Notes under the pieces: model-generated
Databases searched by the model: none
Told to the model about the DNA's origin: nothing
The model's input: the letters and a program-made list of their open reading frames with translations, nothing else
Program-made: the position numbers and the translations under genes
Assembly: GCA_001298545.1 (NCBI GenBank)
Contig: LJCX01000028.1
Span: 799,543 to 863,542, forward strand
DNA length: 64,000 nucleotides
Direction: 5' to 3'
DNA from: Actinobacteria bacterium OV320
GTDB lineage: Bacteria > Actinomycetota > Actinomycetes > Streptomycetales > Streptomycetaceae
In this document: piece after piece, positions 42,044 through 51,179 of the stretch
Layout of the letters: every line of letters begins with the position of its first letter
How positions within the stretch are numbered: position 1 is the stretch's first letter

Positions 42044-42988
42044 ATGACTTCTCTTCGCAAGCTCGGCTCCTCCGACCTCGAGGTCTTCCCGCTCTCCCTC
42101 GGCGGCAACGTCTTCGGCTGGACCGCCGACGAGACGGCCTCCTTCGCCGTACTCGACGCCTACGCGGCCGCGGGCGGCAACTTCGTCGACACCGCCGACT
42201 CCTACACGGCGTGGATCGACGGCAACAGCGGTGGTGAGTCCGAGACCATCATCGGCAGGTGGGTGCGGGCCCGGGGCAACCGCGACGACGTCGTGATCGC
42301 CACCAAGGTGAGCCAGCACCCCGAGTTCCCCGGCCTGTCCGCCGACAACATCAAGGCCGCCGCCGACGCCTCGCTCCGCCGTCTGGGCACCGACCACATC
42401 GACCTCTACTACACGCACTTCGACAAGCCCGAGGTGCCCGTCGAGGAGATCGTCGGCGCGCTCGACGAGCTGGTGCGGGCGGGCAAGGTGCGGCACATCG
42501 CCGCCTCCAACATCACGCCCGAGCGCCTCCAGGAGTCCCTGGAGTTCTCCGACCGTGAGGGCCTGGCCCGGTACGTCGCCCTCCAGCCCCACTACAACCT
42601 GGTCTCCCGCGACACCTACGAGGGCGGACTGCAGGACCTCGCCGCCCGCTTCGGCCTCGCCGCCGTCCCGTACTTCGCCCTGGCCGCCGGTTTCCTCACC
42701 GGCAAGTACCGGCCCGGTACGACCGTGCAGAGCGCCCGCGCGGCCGGCGCCGCCAAGCACCTCGACACGGAGCGGGGCCGCAACGTCCTCACCGCCCTGG
42801 ACGAGATCGCCCAGGCCCACGACACCGCGATCCCCACGGTCGCCCTGGCGTGGCTCGCCGCGCAGCCCACGGTGGCCGCGCCGATCGCCTCCGCGCGGAC
42901 GGTCGAGCAGCTGCCGGCGCTGCTGGGGGTGGCGCAGCTGGAACTGACGGCGGAGGAGATCACCCGGCTGACCCGCGCCTCGGCCTGA
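42044..42988 (+). CDS. Aldo/keto reductase
   Basis: About 314 residues from ATG 42044. An AKR TIM-barrel: LPLGGN-like start (FPLSLGGNVFGWT), FVDTADSYT (catalytic Asp-Tyr), VVIATKVSQHP (Lys), DHIDLYYTHFDKP (His), and late NADPH-loop residues APIASARTVEQL. It reduces aldehydes or ketones with NADPH. No specific substrate is suggested by neighbours. Single gene between the M23 terminator and the convergent PrsW gene. Confidence 0.92.
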   Translation: MTSLRKLGSSDLEVFPLSLGGNVFGWTADETASFAVLDAYAAAGGNFVDTADSYTAWIDGNSGGESETIIGRWVRARGNRDDVVIATKVSQHPEFPGLSADNIKAAADASLRRLGTDHIDLYYTHFDKPEVPVEEIVGALDELVRAGKVRHIAASNITPERLQESLEFSDREGLARYVALQPHYNLVSRDTYEGGLQDLAARFGLAAVPYFALAAGFLTGKYRPGTTVQSARAAGAAKHLDTERGRNVLTALDEIAQAHDTAIPTVALAWLAAQPTVAAPIASARTVEQLPALLGVAQLELTAEEITRLTRASA

Positions 42989-43015
42989 CCTGACCCGGGC
43001 CTGCCCTGGCCCGGC

Positions 43016-44455
43016 CTACCGGTGCGAGTGAGGAGCGGGTGCCGCAGGGTACCCGTAGCCGTATCCGTACCCATACCCGTACGACGGCGCCGCCGGACTG
43101 CCGTACACCGGCGCCGTCGGGTGGCCGAATCCGGAGCCGTGGCCCTGGGCCTGGGCCTGGGTCGGAACCTGGCCGTACCCGTACACCCCGGGGACCGGCC
43201 AGGGCGGCGCGACCACCCGTACCGGCGGGGCCGTCATCCGGGCCGCGTGGTCCAGCGCGGGCCGGGCGACGTCCATCCGCCGCCACAGTTCGTTGAGCAA
43301 CTCCCGCTCGCGTACCAGGAAGTCCGCGCCGGCCCGCCCCCGTCGGCCGCGGTGCCGCAGGAACGCGAGGGACGTCGCGTACGCCTCGTACCGCGCGACC
43401 TCCCGCGCGGCCGGCTTGCCGAGATGCCGGCCGGCGTACTCCCGGGCCAGTCGCCGGGCCCGCATCGAGCCGAGCGCGAACGGCTCGGCCGGGGTGAGCC
43501 AGCCGGCGGCCACGTAGGCGGGCAGTTCCTCGCGTACGGTGCGCAGCTCGCGTTGCCGCGTCCACACCACCAGCCAGGTCAGCAGCCCGAACGCGGGCAC
43601 CATGATCGCCGCGTACACCGCGAAGAACCCGAACTCGCCGAACGACGAGGAGCCGTTCCACAGGGCGTGTATGCCCATCGCGAGGAGCAGTCCGGCCGGC
43701 GGGACGAGCACGCGCCGCAGGTGCTGGCGGTCCCCGGAGAGCGCGGCGACGCCGAAGCCGATGCCGGTCATGACGGTGAACAGGGGGTGCGCGAACGGCG
43801 ACATGACGACGCGCACGAAGAAGGTCGCGGCGGTGACCGAGGCGATGCCGGTGTCGCCCGTGAGCTGGTCGGTGCCGAAGGCGGTGCCGAGGTAGAGGAT
43901 GTTCTCGGTGAAGGCGAACCCGGTGGCGGTGACCCCGGCTATGACCACGCCGTCGACGATCCCGGTGAAGTCCCGCCTGCGGAAGAGGAACACCAGCAGG
44001 ACGGCGGCGGCCTTCGCGGACTCCTCGACGATCGGCGCTATGACGGTCGCCCCGAGGGTGTCCGCGCTGGACGGGTCGGCGGTCGCGGTCGCTATCCATC
44101 TGGTCGCGAAACTGTTGGCGATGATGGCTATCAGCGCTGCCGCGCACGCGCCCCAGGCGAAGGCGAAGACCAGGTTCCGCCAGGGTCCGGGCTCGACCCG
44201 GTCCAGCCATCGGAAGGCGGAGACCAGCAGCGGCACGGGCAGTACGGCGAGCCCGAGCCCGACCAGGAACCCTTCCGTACCGGTCTGTTCGCGCACCAGC
44301 GCGAGGATGACCAGGCCGGACAGCGTGAGCAGGGTGATCAGCGCCCCGTACCGCACTCTCCTGCGCTGCCACCAGTGAGCGTGCCGGAGCACACCGTCCT
44401 CGGGTGCGCCGCCGGGATGCGGCGGACGGGGCGGAAACGGAGGACTGATGGCCAC
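43016..44455 (-). CDS. PrsW-family intramembrane metalloprotease
   Basis: A 479-residue multi-span membrane protein. The PrsW signature is present: IVEESAKAAAVLL (EExxK), GFAFTENILYLG (FxxxE) and MGIHALWNGSSSFGE (HxxxxN). About eight hydrophobic helices occupy residues 35-300. The C-terminal ~180 residues are soluble, Pro/Gly/Tyr-rich (repeated SYGYGYGYGYG). In Bacillus, PrsW starts cleavage of the RsiW anti-sigma factor; the Streptomyces substrate is unknown. Convergent with the aldo/keto reductase. Confidence 0.9.
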   Translation of the reverse strand: MAISPPFPPRPPHPGGAPEDGVLRHAHWWQRRRVRYGALITLLTLSGLVILALVREQTGTEGFLVGLGLAVLPVPLLVSAFRWLDRVEPGPWRNLVFAFAWGACAAALIAIIANSFATRWIATATADPSSADTLGATVIAPIVEESAKAAAVLLVFLFRRRDFTGIVDGVVIAGVTATGFAFTENILYLGTAFGTDQLTGDTGIASVTAATFFVRVVMSPFAHPLFTVMTGIGFGVAALSGDRQHLRRVLVPPAGLLLAMGIHALWNGSSSFGEFGFFAVYAAIMVPAFGLLTWLVVWTRQRELRTVREELPAYVAAGWLTPAEPFALGSMRARRLAREYAGRHLGKPAAREVARYEAYATSLAFLRHRGRRGRAGADFLVRERELLNELWRRMDVARPALDHAARMTAPPVRVVAPPWPVPGVYGYGQVPTQAQAQGHGSGFGHPTAPVYGSPAAPSYGYGYGYGYGYPAAPAPHSHR

Positions 44456-44565
44456 GGCATCGACCCTAACGAGGGAGAGGACTGTGGTGGAGGGGGAGGA
44501 CTGTGGTGGAGGGGGAGGTCGGTCGGTGATCCCTTGGTCGGTCTCGTTGACCGGCTCCTGGGCGG

Positions 44566-45408
44566 TCAGCGATCCCCGGGCCGGACGCGATGCTGTACGC
44601 GACGGAAGAGCAGATCGTTCACGACGTGACCCTTGTCCAGCCCCTGGCCCTCGAAACGGGTCAGCGGCCGGAAGTCGGGCCGGGGCGCGAACCCGCCGTC
44701 GGCCCGGGTGTTCTCGAAGTGGGGGTGCGCGGTGAGCACTTCGAGCATCTGCTCGGCGTACGGCTCCCAGTCCGTGGCGCAGTGCACGGTCGCGCCCGGC
44801 TTCAGCCGGGTCGCGGCCAGGTCGAGGAACTCGGGCTGGATGAGGCGCCGCTTGTGGTGGCGCTTCTTCGGCCAGGGGTCGGGGAAGTAGACGCGCAGCC
44901 CGTCGAGCGAGTCCGCCGGCAGCATCTCGCGCAGCAGGATGATCGCGTCACCGTTGGCCACCCGGACGTTGGTCAGCCCGGTGCGGTCCGCGAGGTTGAG
45001 CAGATTTCCCTGCCCGGGCGTGTGCACGTCCACCGCGAGGATGCCGGTGCCCGGGTCGGCGGCCGCCATCTGCGCGGTCGCCTCACCCATGCCGAAGCCG
45101 ATCTCCAGCACGACGGGACGGTCGTCGCCGAACAGTTCGGCGAGGTCGACGGCGTGCCCGTCGATGTCGAGCCCCCACTTGGCCCACAGCCGCTGCAACG
45201 CGTCCGCCTGCCCGGCCGTCACCCGGCTGCGCCGGGGCTGGAAACTCCGGATCCGCCGCTCGAAGTGCGACCCGGCGGGATCGGCCTTGGGCCCGTCGGG
45301 GAACCTGGGTTCCCCCTTGGCCCGGGTGTGCCGAACGGACTCGCCCGGGTGGTGCTCGCCACCGGGAAAGGGCTGGGGGGCTTCGGGGGTGCTCACGGAA
45401 TCAGACAC
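44566..45408 (-). CDS. trmB: tRNA (guanine-N7-)-methyltransferase
   Basis: A 280-residue SAM enzyme that makes m7G46 in tRNA. Motifs are LEIGFGMGEATAQMA (SAM), YFPDPWPKKRHHKRRL (the TrmB signature) and a late THCATDWEPYAEQMLE-like segment (HCATDWEPYAEQML). It carries a ~60-residue low-complexity N-terminal extension not found in E. coli TrmB. It lies about 110 bp left of PrsW in the same direction and downstream of the L-2-hydroxyglutarate oxidase gene. Confidence 0.94.
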   Translation of the reverse strand: MSDSVSTPEAPQPFPGGEHHPGESVRHTRAKGEPRFPDGPKADPAGSHFERRIRSFQPRRSRVTAGQADALQRLWAKWGLDIDGHAVDLAELFGDDRPVVLEIGFGMGEATAQMAAADPGTGILAVDVHTPGQGNLLNLADRTGLTNVRVANGDAIILLREMLPADSLDGLRVYFPDPWPKKRHHKRRLIQPEFLDLAATRLKPGATVHCATDWEPYAEQMLEVLTAHPHFENTRADGGFAPRPDFRPLTRFEGQGLDKGHVVNDLLFRRVQHRVRPGDR

Positions 45409-45562
45409 AGTGGTGTCGATTTTACGGGTCGGCTCCCAGTGCCTGCCGCGCCCACGAGCCCGTCACCCGCCCGCCGCCTCGGTGAGCCCCGCACCCGACC
45501 GCCGCCTCCGCCGCGTGAGCCCCGCACCCGACGCCGCCCTCGTGATCCCGGCACCCCGCCGT

Positions 45563-46771
45563 TCACGCGTCGGTCAGCGCCTCCAGGGCCCGGCGGGCCA
45601 CTTCCCGCCCGATCGGCAGGGCGGCGGTGGCCGCCGGCGAGGGCGCGTTCAGCACGTGGACCGTCCGTGGCCCCTCCCGTATCAGGAAGTCGTCCACCAG
45701 AGTGCCGTCCCGCAGCACCGCCTGCGCCCGCACTCCGGCCGCCGCCCGCACCAGGTCCCCCTCCTCCACCGCAGGCAGCAGCCGGCGCACCGCGTCCACG
45801 AACGCGCCCTTCGACACCGAGCGCCGCAGCTCCCCGACCCCGTACCGCCAGTGCTGCCGGCCCATCCGCCACACCCCGGGCCAGGCCGCCGTCGCCATCG
45901 CCTCGCGGGGCCGTACGACGCCCCAGCCGTACCCCTCCCGGGCCAGCGCCGGCACGGCATTGGGGCCGACGTGCACACTCCCGTCGATCCCCCTGGTCAG
46001 ATGGACGCCGAGGAACGGGAACGCCGGATCGGGCACCGGGTACACCAGCCCGCGCACCAGCTCCGGCCGTGCCAGCTCGTAGTACTCGCCCCGGAACGGC
46101 ACGATCCGCACCTCGGGCTCGTCCCCCGTCAGCCGGGCGACCTCGTCGCAGTACAGCCCGGCGCAGTTCACCAGCACCCGCCCCCGTACGACGTCCCCGC
46201 GCGCGGTGAGCACCGCCACCCCGCGCTCCGGCCGCCGGTCGATCCGCACGGCCCGCGCGCCGTACCGGATCTCCGCCCCGGAGGCCCGGCCCAGCTGCCG
46301 TGCGACGGCCGTGTAGTCACAGATGCCGGTCGTCCGCACGCGTATGGCGGCGAGTCCGCGGACCTCGGGCTCGTACTCCGCGATCTGGGCGGCGCCCAGT
46401 TCCCGGACCGGAATCCCGTTCTCCCGGCCGCGCTGCACCAGGGCGTGCAGGCGGGGCAGCTCGGCCCGGTCCGTGGCGACGATCAGTTTGCCGGTGACGG
46501 AGTGCGCGATGCCGTACTCCGCGCAGAACTTCGTCAGCTCCGCCGCGCCGCGTACCGCGTACCGCGCCTTCAGCGACCCCGGCCGGTAGTAGATCCCGCT
46601 GTGGACGACCCCGCTGTTGCGCCCCGTCTGGTGCCGGGCGACCCCGGGCTCCTTCTCCAGCACCGTCACCCGCGTACCCGGCGCGGCACGCGTGATCGCG
46701 TACGCCGTGGACAGCCCGACGATGCCCCCGCCGACCACGAGCACATCACAGTCGTAAGCGATCTTCGACAC
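45563..46771 (-). CDS. lhgO: L-2-hydroxyglutarate oxidase
   Basis: About 402 residues from GTG 46771 (GGGAGG eight bases upstream). A FAD-dependent oxidoreductase of the DAO family: DVLVVGGGIVGLSTAYAI at the N terminus, GRNSGVVHSGIYYRPGSLKARY, VRIVPFRGEYYELARP and the C-terminal FAD loop VLNAPSPAATAALPIGREV. The HSGIYY segment is characteristic of LhgO/YgaF, which oxidises L-2-hydroxyglutarate to 2-oxoglutarate, passing electrons to quinone. The gene is leftward, upstream of trmB. Confidence 0.9.
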   Translation of the reverse strand: MSKIAYDCDVLVVGGGIVGLSTAYAITRAAPGTRVTVLEKEPGVARHQTGRNSGVVHSGIYYRPGSLKARYAVRGAAELTKFCAEYGIAHSVTGKLIVATDRAELPRLHALVQRGRENGIPVRELGAAQIAEYEPEVRGLAAIRVRTTGICDYTAVARQLGRASGAEIRYGARAVRIDRRPERGVAVLTARGDVVRGRVLVNCAGLYCDEVARLTGDEPEVRIVPFRGEYYELARPELVRGLVYPVPDPAFPFLGVHLTRGIDGSVHVGPNAVPALAREGYGWGVVRPREAMATAAWPGVWRMGRQHWRYGVGELRRSVSKGAFVDAVRRLLPAVEEGDLVRAAAGVRAQAVLRDGTLVDDFLIREGPRTVHVLNAPSPAATAALPIGREVARRALEALTDA

Positions 46772-46869
46772 GTACACCACCTCCCGGCTTCGATAGTGCA
46801 CTGCGCCACTGACAGTGCCTTCAAACCCGGGTCGGGCGTCATGCGGGTCCTGCGCCCCCCTGCGCCGTC

Positions 46870-48294
46870 CTACGCCGGAGTCATCAGCAGGGGCCGGGCC
46901 CGCTCGCGCAGTTCCACCACCCTGGGTTCGTCGCCGTAGGGCTCCAGCCGATGCAGGAGATCCTTGACGTACTCGGTGGTCCGGGCGGAGGAGATACGCC
47001 CCGCCACCTCCACGGCCCGCACCCCCTGCGCGCAGGCGGCGTCGAGGTTCCCCGACTCCAGTTCGGCGACCGCCGAGACGACGAGCCGCAGCCCGTGCGA
47101 CCGGACGAACTCCTCCGTCGGCTGCGACAGCGCCTGCTCGGTGAACCTGCGCACCTGACGCGGAGCTTTCAGGTCGCGGTAGCACTCGGCGGCGTCGGCG
47201 GCGAACCGGTCGTAGGAGTAGAAGCCCAGCCAGGACGGATCGTGGTCGCCGTCACGGGACCGCTCCAGCCAGCCCTCGGCGGCCTTCAACGCCGCGCCGG
47301 CGGCATGCGCGTCCCCGGCGCGGGCGTGCGCGCGTGCCTCGACGAGCCGGAAGAAGCTCATCGTGCGGGCCGTGGCCAGCCCCCGGTTGCGCTCCAGGGC
47401 CGCCTGCGCGAGGTCGACGCCCTCGTCGCCGAAACCGCGATAGGTGGCCTGGAGGGACATGGAGGCCAGGACATACCCCCCCAGGGGTACGTCGGCCGCC
47501 GCGCGGGCGAGCCGCAGCGCCTGGATGTAGTAGCGCTGCGCGGCCTCCTGCTGACCGGTGTCGAAGGCCATCCACCCCGCCAGCCGGGTCAGTTCGGCGC
47601 TCGCCCCGAACAGGGCCCGGCCGACCTCGTCGGAGTACGAGCCGAGCAGCAGCGGAGCCGCCTCCACCCGCAGGCATTCCGGCACCATGGACGAACGCCA
47701 GTCGCCGCCTCCGTACTTGGAGTCCCAGCGTCTGGCGTCCTCGGCGGCCTCCCGGAGCTTCTGCACATCGCTGTGGCCGACTTTGAGCGGTGCGCCGGAC
47801 TCCTCCACGAGGTGTGCGTCACGCGCCACCGAACTGTCGGCCGGGGTTATCAGCCACCGTGAGGCGGGCGTCGCGTACGCGCTTACTGCGAACGATCCGG
47901 CCAGCGACTGCCAGATGCCCCCGGAACCGGCCCGGCGGCCGGCGAGGTCGAGGCGATAGAGCTCCGTGGCGGAGCGCACGGCCTGGTTGACGTCCCTGGG
48001 GAAGGCGAGGCCCACTTCGGGCGCGGGATCCGCGTCCGCCAGGCCGATCTCGTGGAGCGGCACCGGACGGCCGAGCTTCTGACCGATGGCGGCCGCGATG
48101 AGGTGGGGCGCGGCGCCCTGCGGCACCATGCCCTTCGACACCCAGCGCGCCACGGACGTCTTGTCGTAGCGAAGAGTCAACCCGCGTTGAGCGCCAAGAT
48201 CGTTGACGCGTCGCGCGAGTCCTGCGTTGCTGATTCCCGCGAGGGCGAGAACGGCGCCGAGTTTTTCGTTCGGCCCGCGTTGCTCCCTGGACAT
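46870..48294 (-). CDS. XRE/TPR regulator of the Streptomyces sporulation-associated (NsdA-like) type
   Basis: About 474 residues from ATG 48294 (GGGGTGGC upstream). The N-terminal helical DNA-binding region (LGAVLALAGISNAGLARRVNDLG, KTSVARWVSKGMVP) resembles the HTH of NsdA-like proteins. The remaining residues are helical repeats of TPR type (DTGQQEAAQRYYIQALRLARAA...). Similar proteins control sporulation and antibiotic onset in Streptomyces. It is divergent from the asparagine-synthase-like gene across ~700 bp. Confidence 0.83.
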   Translation of the reverse strand: MSREQRGPNEKLGAVLALAGISNAGLARRVNDLGAQRGLTLRYDKTSVARWVSKGMVPQGAAPHLIAAAIGQKLGRPVPLHEIGLADADPAPEVGLAFPRDVNQAVRSATELYRLDLAGRRAGSGGIWQSLAGSFAVSAYATPASRWLITPADSSVARDAHLVEESGAPLKVGHSDVQKLREAAEDARRWDSKYGGGDWRSSMVPECLRVEAAPLLLGSYSDEVGRALFGASAELTRLAGWMAFDTGQQEAAQRYYIQALRLARAAADVPLGGYVLASMSLQATYRGFGDEGVDLAQAALERNRGLATARTMSFFRLVEARAHARAGDAHAAGAALKAAEGWLERSRDGDHDPSWLGFYSYDRFAADAAECYRDLKAPRQVRRFTEQALSQPTEEFVRSHGLRLVVSAVAELESGNLDAACAQGVRAVEVAGRISSARTTEYVKDLLHRLEPYGDEPRVVELRERARPLLMTPA

Positions 48295-49000
48295 TGCGCC
48301 ACCCCTCGACACAGACGGCTGCCGCGCTGGCATAACCATGCGGCATTCGTAAACCCAGCGTAGTTCGCCGCATCCCAAGCGTTAAGGGGCATTCTTCCGG
48401 TTGGCGGGATTGTGGTCCGTACGAATGCCGGGGCGCCGGTACGGACCGTCGCGGCGTGCTCCCGCTGTGTGGCCGTGCGCCCGGCCGTGCGCTCTTCTCC
48501 GGCCACCGCGGGAGCGGTTCCATGGGCCGTGCGTGGGTCGGCCCGCTGTACTGGATCCAGTGGGCTGGGGGACACCGCCGCCTTCATCCCCGCGGGCGGC
48601 GGAACGGTCCGGGAGGCGGCGTCCGTCTCCCGGACCGGCGCGAGCCTTGCCGGGCACGCGTGTGTGTACGGAGCGTGTGCGAAGCCTGCGCGGGACGTCC
48701 TCGACGCGCGGCGCACAACGGGGATTTGGCCGAAAATCGACCCTCTGTTCTGTGGGGGACAACGCCTCCCACCACGGAAATCGAGGGCGCGCAGGGCGTC
48801 TTGGGGGAGCGTACCGAGGGCGCATTCACGTCGCAGACACCGGGGTGCGGAGCGACTCCCCCAGAGCCGCCGACGAGTTGACGCGGGCGCAGTCTCCGGA
48901 TCGCGAGCGGCGCCGCCTCCTTCTGCAGCGCGTTCTTCGTGGCAGCATGGTGAACCGTTCGTACGGTGCACTCGGTTGTCCACAGCCTGTGGAGGCGTCC
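48295..49000. promoter_or_regulatory. Long divergent intergenic region
   Basis: About 700 bp between divergent starts. Open frames run through it because of high GC, but none has RBS support. A plausible promoter lies close to the downstream gene, whose RBS GGAGG is at 48991. No clear operator seen. Confidence 0.5.
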
Positions 49001-51121
49001 ATGCGGTGGTTGGTGGGATGGAGCAGCACCGCCGCGGGCGCGCTGGGCGGATCCGTTGCTCACGGCGGTCGTCACGACGACGATGCGGCGTACGGAGGGC
49101 GGGTCGGCCACGACGGCGAGACCCTGCACCCGGTCGGCTCCCAACTCCTGTGGGGCGACCCCGATCCGCTGTGGGCCGTGGGCGACTGGCGCCCCGACGA
49201 GGTGCGGGTGGTGAAGGCCGACGCCCAGACCCGGGTCGCGGTCCTCGGCACCTGCGGCGCGACCGACGAACAGCTGCGCGTCGGACTGTTCGCCGCGCGC
49301 GGAGGGGCACTTCGGCATCTGACGGCCTGGCCGGGCAGCTACACGGCGATCGTCCAGGTCGGCCGGCGCATCACCGTCTGCGGCGATCTGGCGGGCGCGC
49401 GCCCGGTGTTCCACACTCCCTGGGCCGGCGGCACGGCGTACGCGACGGCCGCTCTGCCGCTGGCCGACCTCATCGAGGCCAACCTCGACTTCGGCCACCT
49501 GGCGGCGCTCCTCGCCGCCCCCGACGTACCGGCCGCCCTGCACGACTCCACCCCGTACGACGGCGTGCACCGCATTCCGCCGGGGCACGCGCTGATCCTT
49601 CGCGCCGGAGCCCGTGAGATCGCCGGATACGAGCAGGTCGCCTCGCTCGCCGTGGCGGCGCCCCTGGCCGACCCGGACAGCGCGGTCGGCGCCGTACGCG
49701 ACGCGCTCATCGAGGCGGTACGCGCGCGTCTGGCCGCGCCCCGGCACGTCCCCGACATCGACCCGGGCCCCGTGCCCGGCATGGGGCCCGCGGAACGGCG
49801 TGCCGCGCGCGGGATGCCCGTTCCCGGCATCGGCGCCGACCTCTCCGGCGGTCCGGCCTCCGGCACGCTGGCGCTCCTCGCGGCGGGTCTGCCCGGCATG
49901 CCGGGCACGCTGCTGGGGCACGGCACGGGCGCGGGGGAGCGGCTGCTGGCCGTCACCTTCAACGACCTCGCCGTCGGCGGACGCGAGGCCGAGCTGGAAC
50001 GGGCCGGCACCCTGGCGGCCAACCCGCGCCTGCACCACGTCGTGGTGGCCGGCGGCGAGGAGGCCCTGCCGTACGCCGACCTGGACGGCCCGCTGACCGA
50101 CGAACCCGGACCGAGCCTGGTCACGGCCGCCCGCCACCGGGCGCGCCTCGCGGCGGGCAGCGCGGACCACTTCACGGGCTACGGCGCCCGCCAGGTGCTG
50201 GACGCCCACCCGGCCCGCCTCGCGGACCTGTTGATGGACCGCAAACGCCGGCATCTCGTGCGCCCGGTCGCGGCGCTGACGAAGGCCGACGGCTCGGTGC
50301 TCGTCCCCGCGCGCGTGTACGGCGCGGCCCGCCGGCTGGCCCGTACGTCGTACCGCGCGGGCGTGGAGGGCCTGGCCGAACGCCTCCTGCACCGCAGCTT
50401 CGGCTCCGACGACCCCTCAGGCGCCGTAGGGGCCTCTCTGGCGGCCCTCACCTGGGGTGGAGCGGGCCCTGCCGCGCGCTGGCTGACGGGGGAGGCGCTG
50501 GCTGAAGTATCGGTTCGCCTCCAGGGCGCCGCGCACCGCACCGGCGTCGGACCCGGCCAGCGTCCGGGCGACTACCGGGCCCGCGCCGCCCTCGCCCGGC
50601 ACGCCATGGACCTGCGCGTCCTGGAACAGGCCGCCGAGATCCGCTCCCAGCGACTGCACGCGCCGTTCCTCGACAACCAGGTCGTCCGCGCGTGCCGCGC
50701 GCTCCCCGAGACCCTGCGCGTGCAACCGGGGGCGCGTGCCGCGATCCTGCGCACCGTCCTGAAGGGCGCCGGCGTCACCGACCTCCCGCCCGGCTGGGGC
50801 GCCCCCTCACAGGCGTCCGCCACCGCGGCGGCCCGGGCGGGCCTGCGCATGGCCATGGACCCCCTCCTCACCCTCTTCGAGGCGCCCCTCCTCGCGGAGG
50901 CGGGCCTGATCGAGGCGAGGGTGGTCCGCAAGGCCCTCAGAGCCGCCGCGGCGGGCGAACCCCTCCCCCTGGACGGCCTGGCCGACCTGGTCTCCCTGGA
51001 ACTCTGGCTCCGCCGCCTGCTGTCCCGCAGGGGCACCTGCTGGACGGGCACACCGGCACGCGCGCGTGCCGTACCGGCGGGCATCGCGCCCCAGCGTCGG
51101 GCGGTCTCCTCCGGAGGGTGA
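49001..51121 (+). CDS. Asparagine-synthase-like protein with a degenerate PP-loop
   Basis: A 706-residue protein from ATG 49001 (GGAGG upstream; the open frame extends further left). It begins MRWLVGWSS, so there is no Cys2 glutaminase residue. Residues ~60-190 still resemble the class II amidotransferase fold. The synthetase domain begins near 250 and has DLSGGPASGTLALLA at 279 where SGGxDS is expected, the Asp being Ala. The C-terminal EIRSQRLHAPFLDNQVVRA matches AsnB/lasso-cyclase proteins. No lasso precursor or protease gene is adjacent. It may be a divergent amide-forming enzyme or have lost ATP chemistry. Confidence 0.8.
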   Translation: MRWLVGWSSTAAGALGGSVAHGGRHDDDAAYGGRVGHDGETLHPVGSQLLWGDPDPLWAVGDWRPDEVRVVKADAQTRVAVLGTCGATDEQLRVGLFAARGGALRHLTAWPGSYTAIVQVGRRITVCGDLAGARPVFHTPWAGGTAYATAALPLADLIEANLDFGHLAALLAAPDVPAALHDSTPYDGVHRIPPGHALILRAGAREIAGYEQVASLAVAAPLADPDSAVGAVRDALIEAVRARLAAPRHVPDIDPGPVPGMGPAERRAARGMPVPGIGADLSGGPASGTLALLAAGLPGMPGTLLGHGTGAGERLLAVTFNDLAVGGREAELERAGTLAANPRLHHVVVAGGEEALPYADLDGPLTDEPGPSLVTAARHRARLAAGSADHFTGYGARQVLDAHPARLADLLMDRKRRHLVRPVAALTKADGSVLVPARVYGAARRLARTSYRAGVEGLAERLLHRSFGSDDPSGAVGASLAALTWGGAGPAARWLTGEALAEVSVRLQGAAHRTGVGPGQRPGDYRARAALARHAMDLRVLEQAAEIRSQRLHAPFLDNQVVRACRALPETLRVQPGARAAILRTVLKGAGVTDLPPGWGAPSQASATAAARAGLRMAMDPLLTLFEAPLLAEAGLIEARVVRKALRAAAAGEPLPLDGLADLVSLELWLRRLLSRRGTCWTGTPARARAVPAGIAPQRRAVSSGG

Positions 51122-51179
51122 GAGACCCACCGCCCACAAACCCCGTGCCCCACGCCTCACCCCCGGTGACAATGAACGG

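Noticed and set aside
43022..44629. Rightward frame over PrsW
   Set aside because: PrsW motifs (EExxK, HALWNG) are in the leftward frame; the rightward one is repetitive Glu/Gly/Arg.
44939..46939. 666-codon rightward frame over trmB and lhgO
   Set aside because: Both leftward genes have complete signature motifs; this frame is Pro/Arg-rich without a domain.
48401..49000. 200-codon N-terminal extension of the asparagine-synthase-like gene
   Set aside because: Composition is that of noncoding high-GC DNA, whereas ATG 49001 has a GGAGG site and the expected MRWLVGW start.
49001..51121. Lasso peptide cluster
   Set aside because: Only an AsnB-like protein is present. No precursor, B1/B2 protease or transporter gene adjoins it, and the PP-loop Asp is missing.
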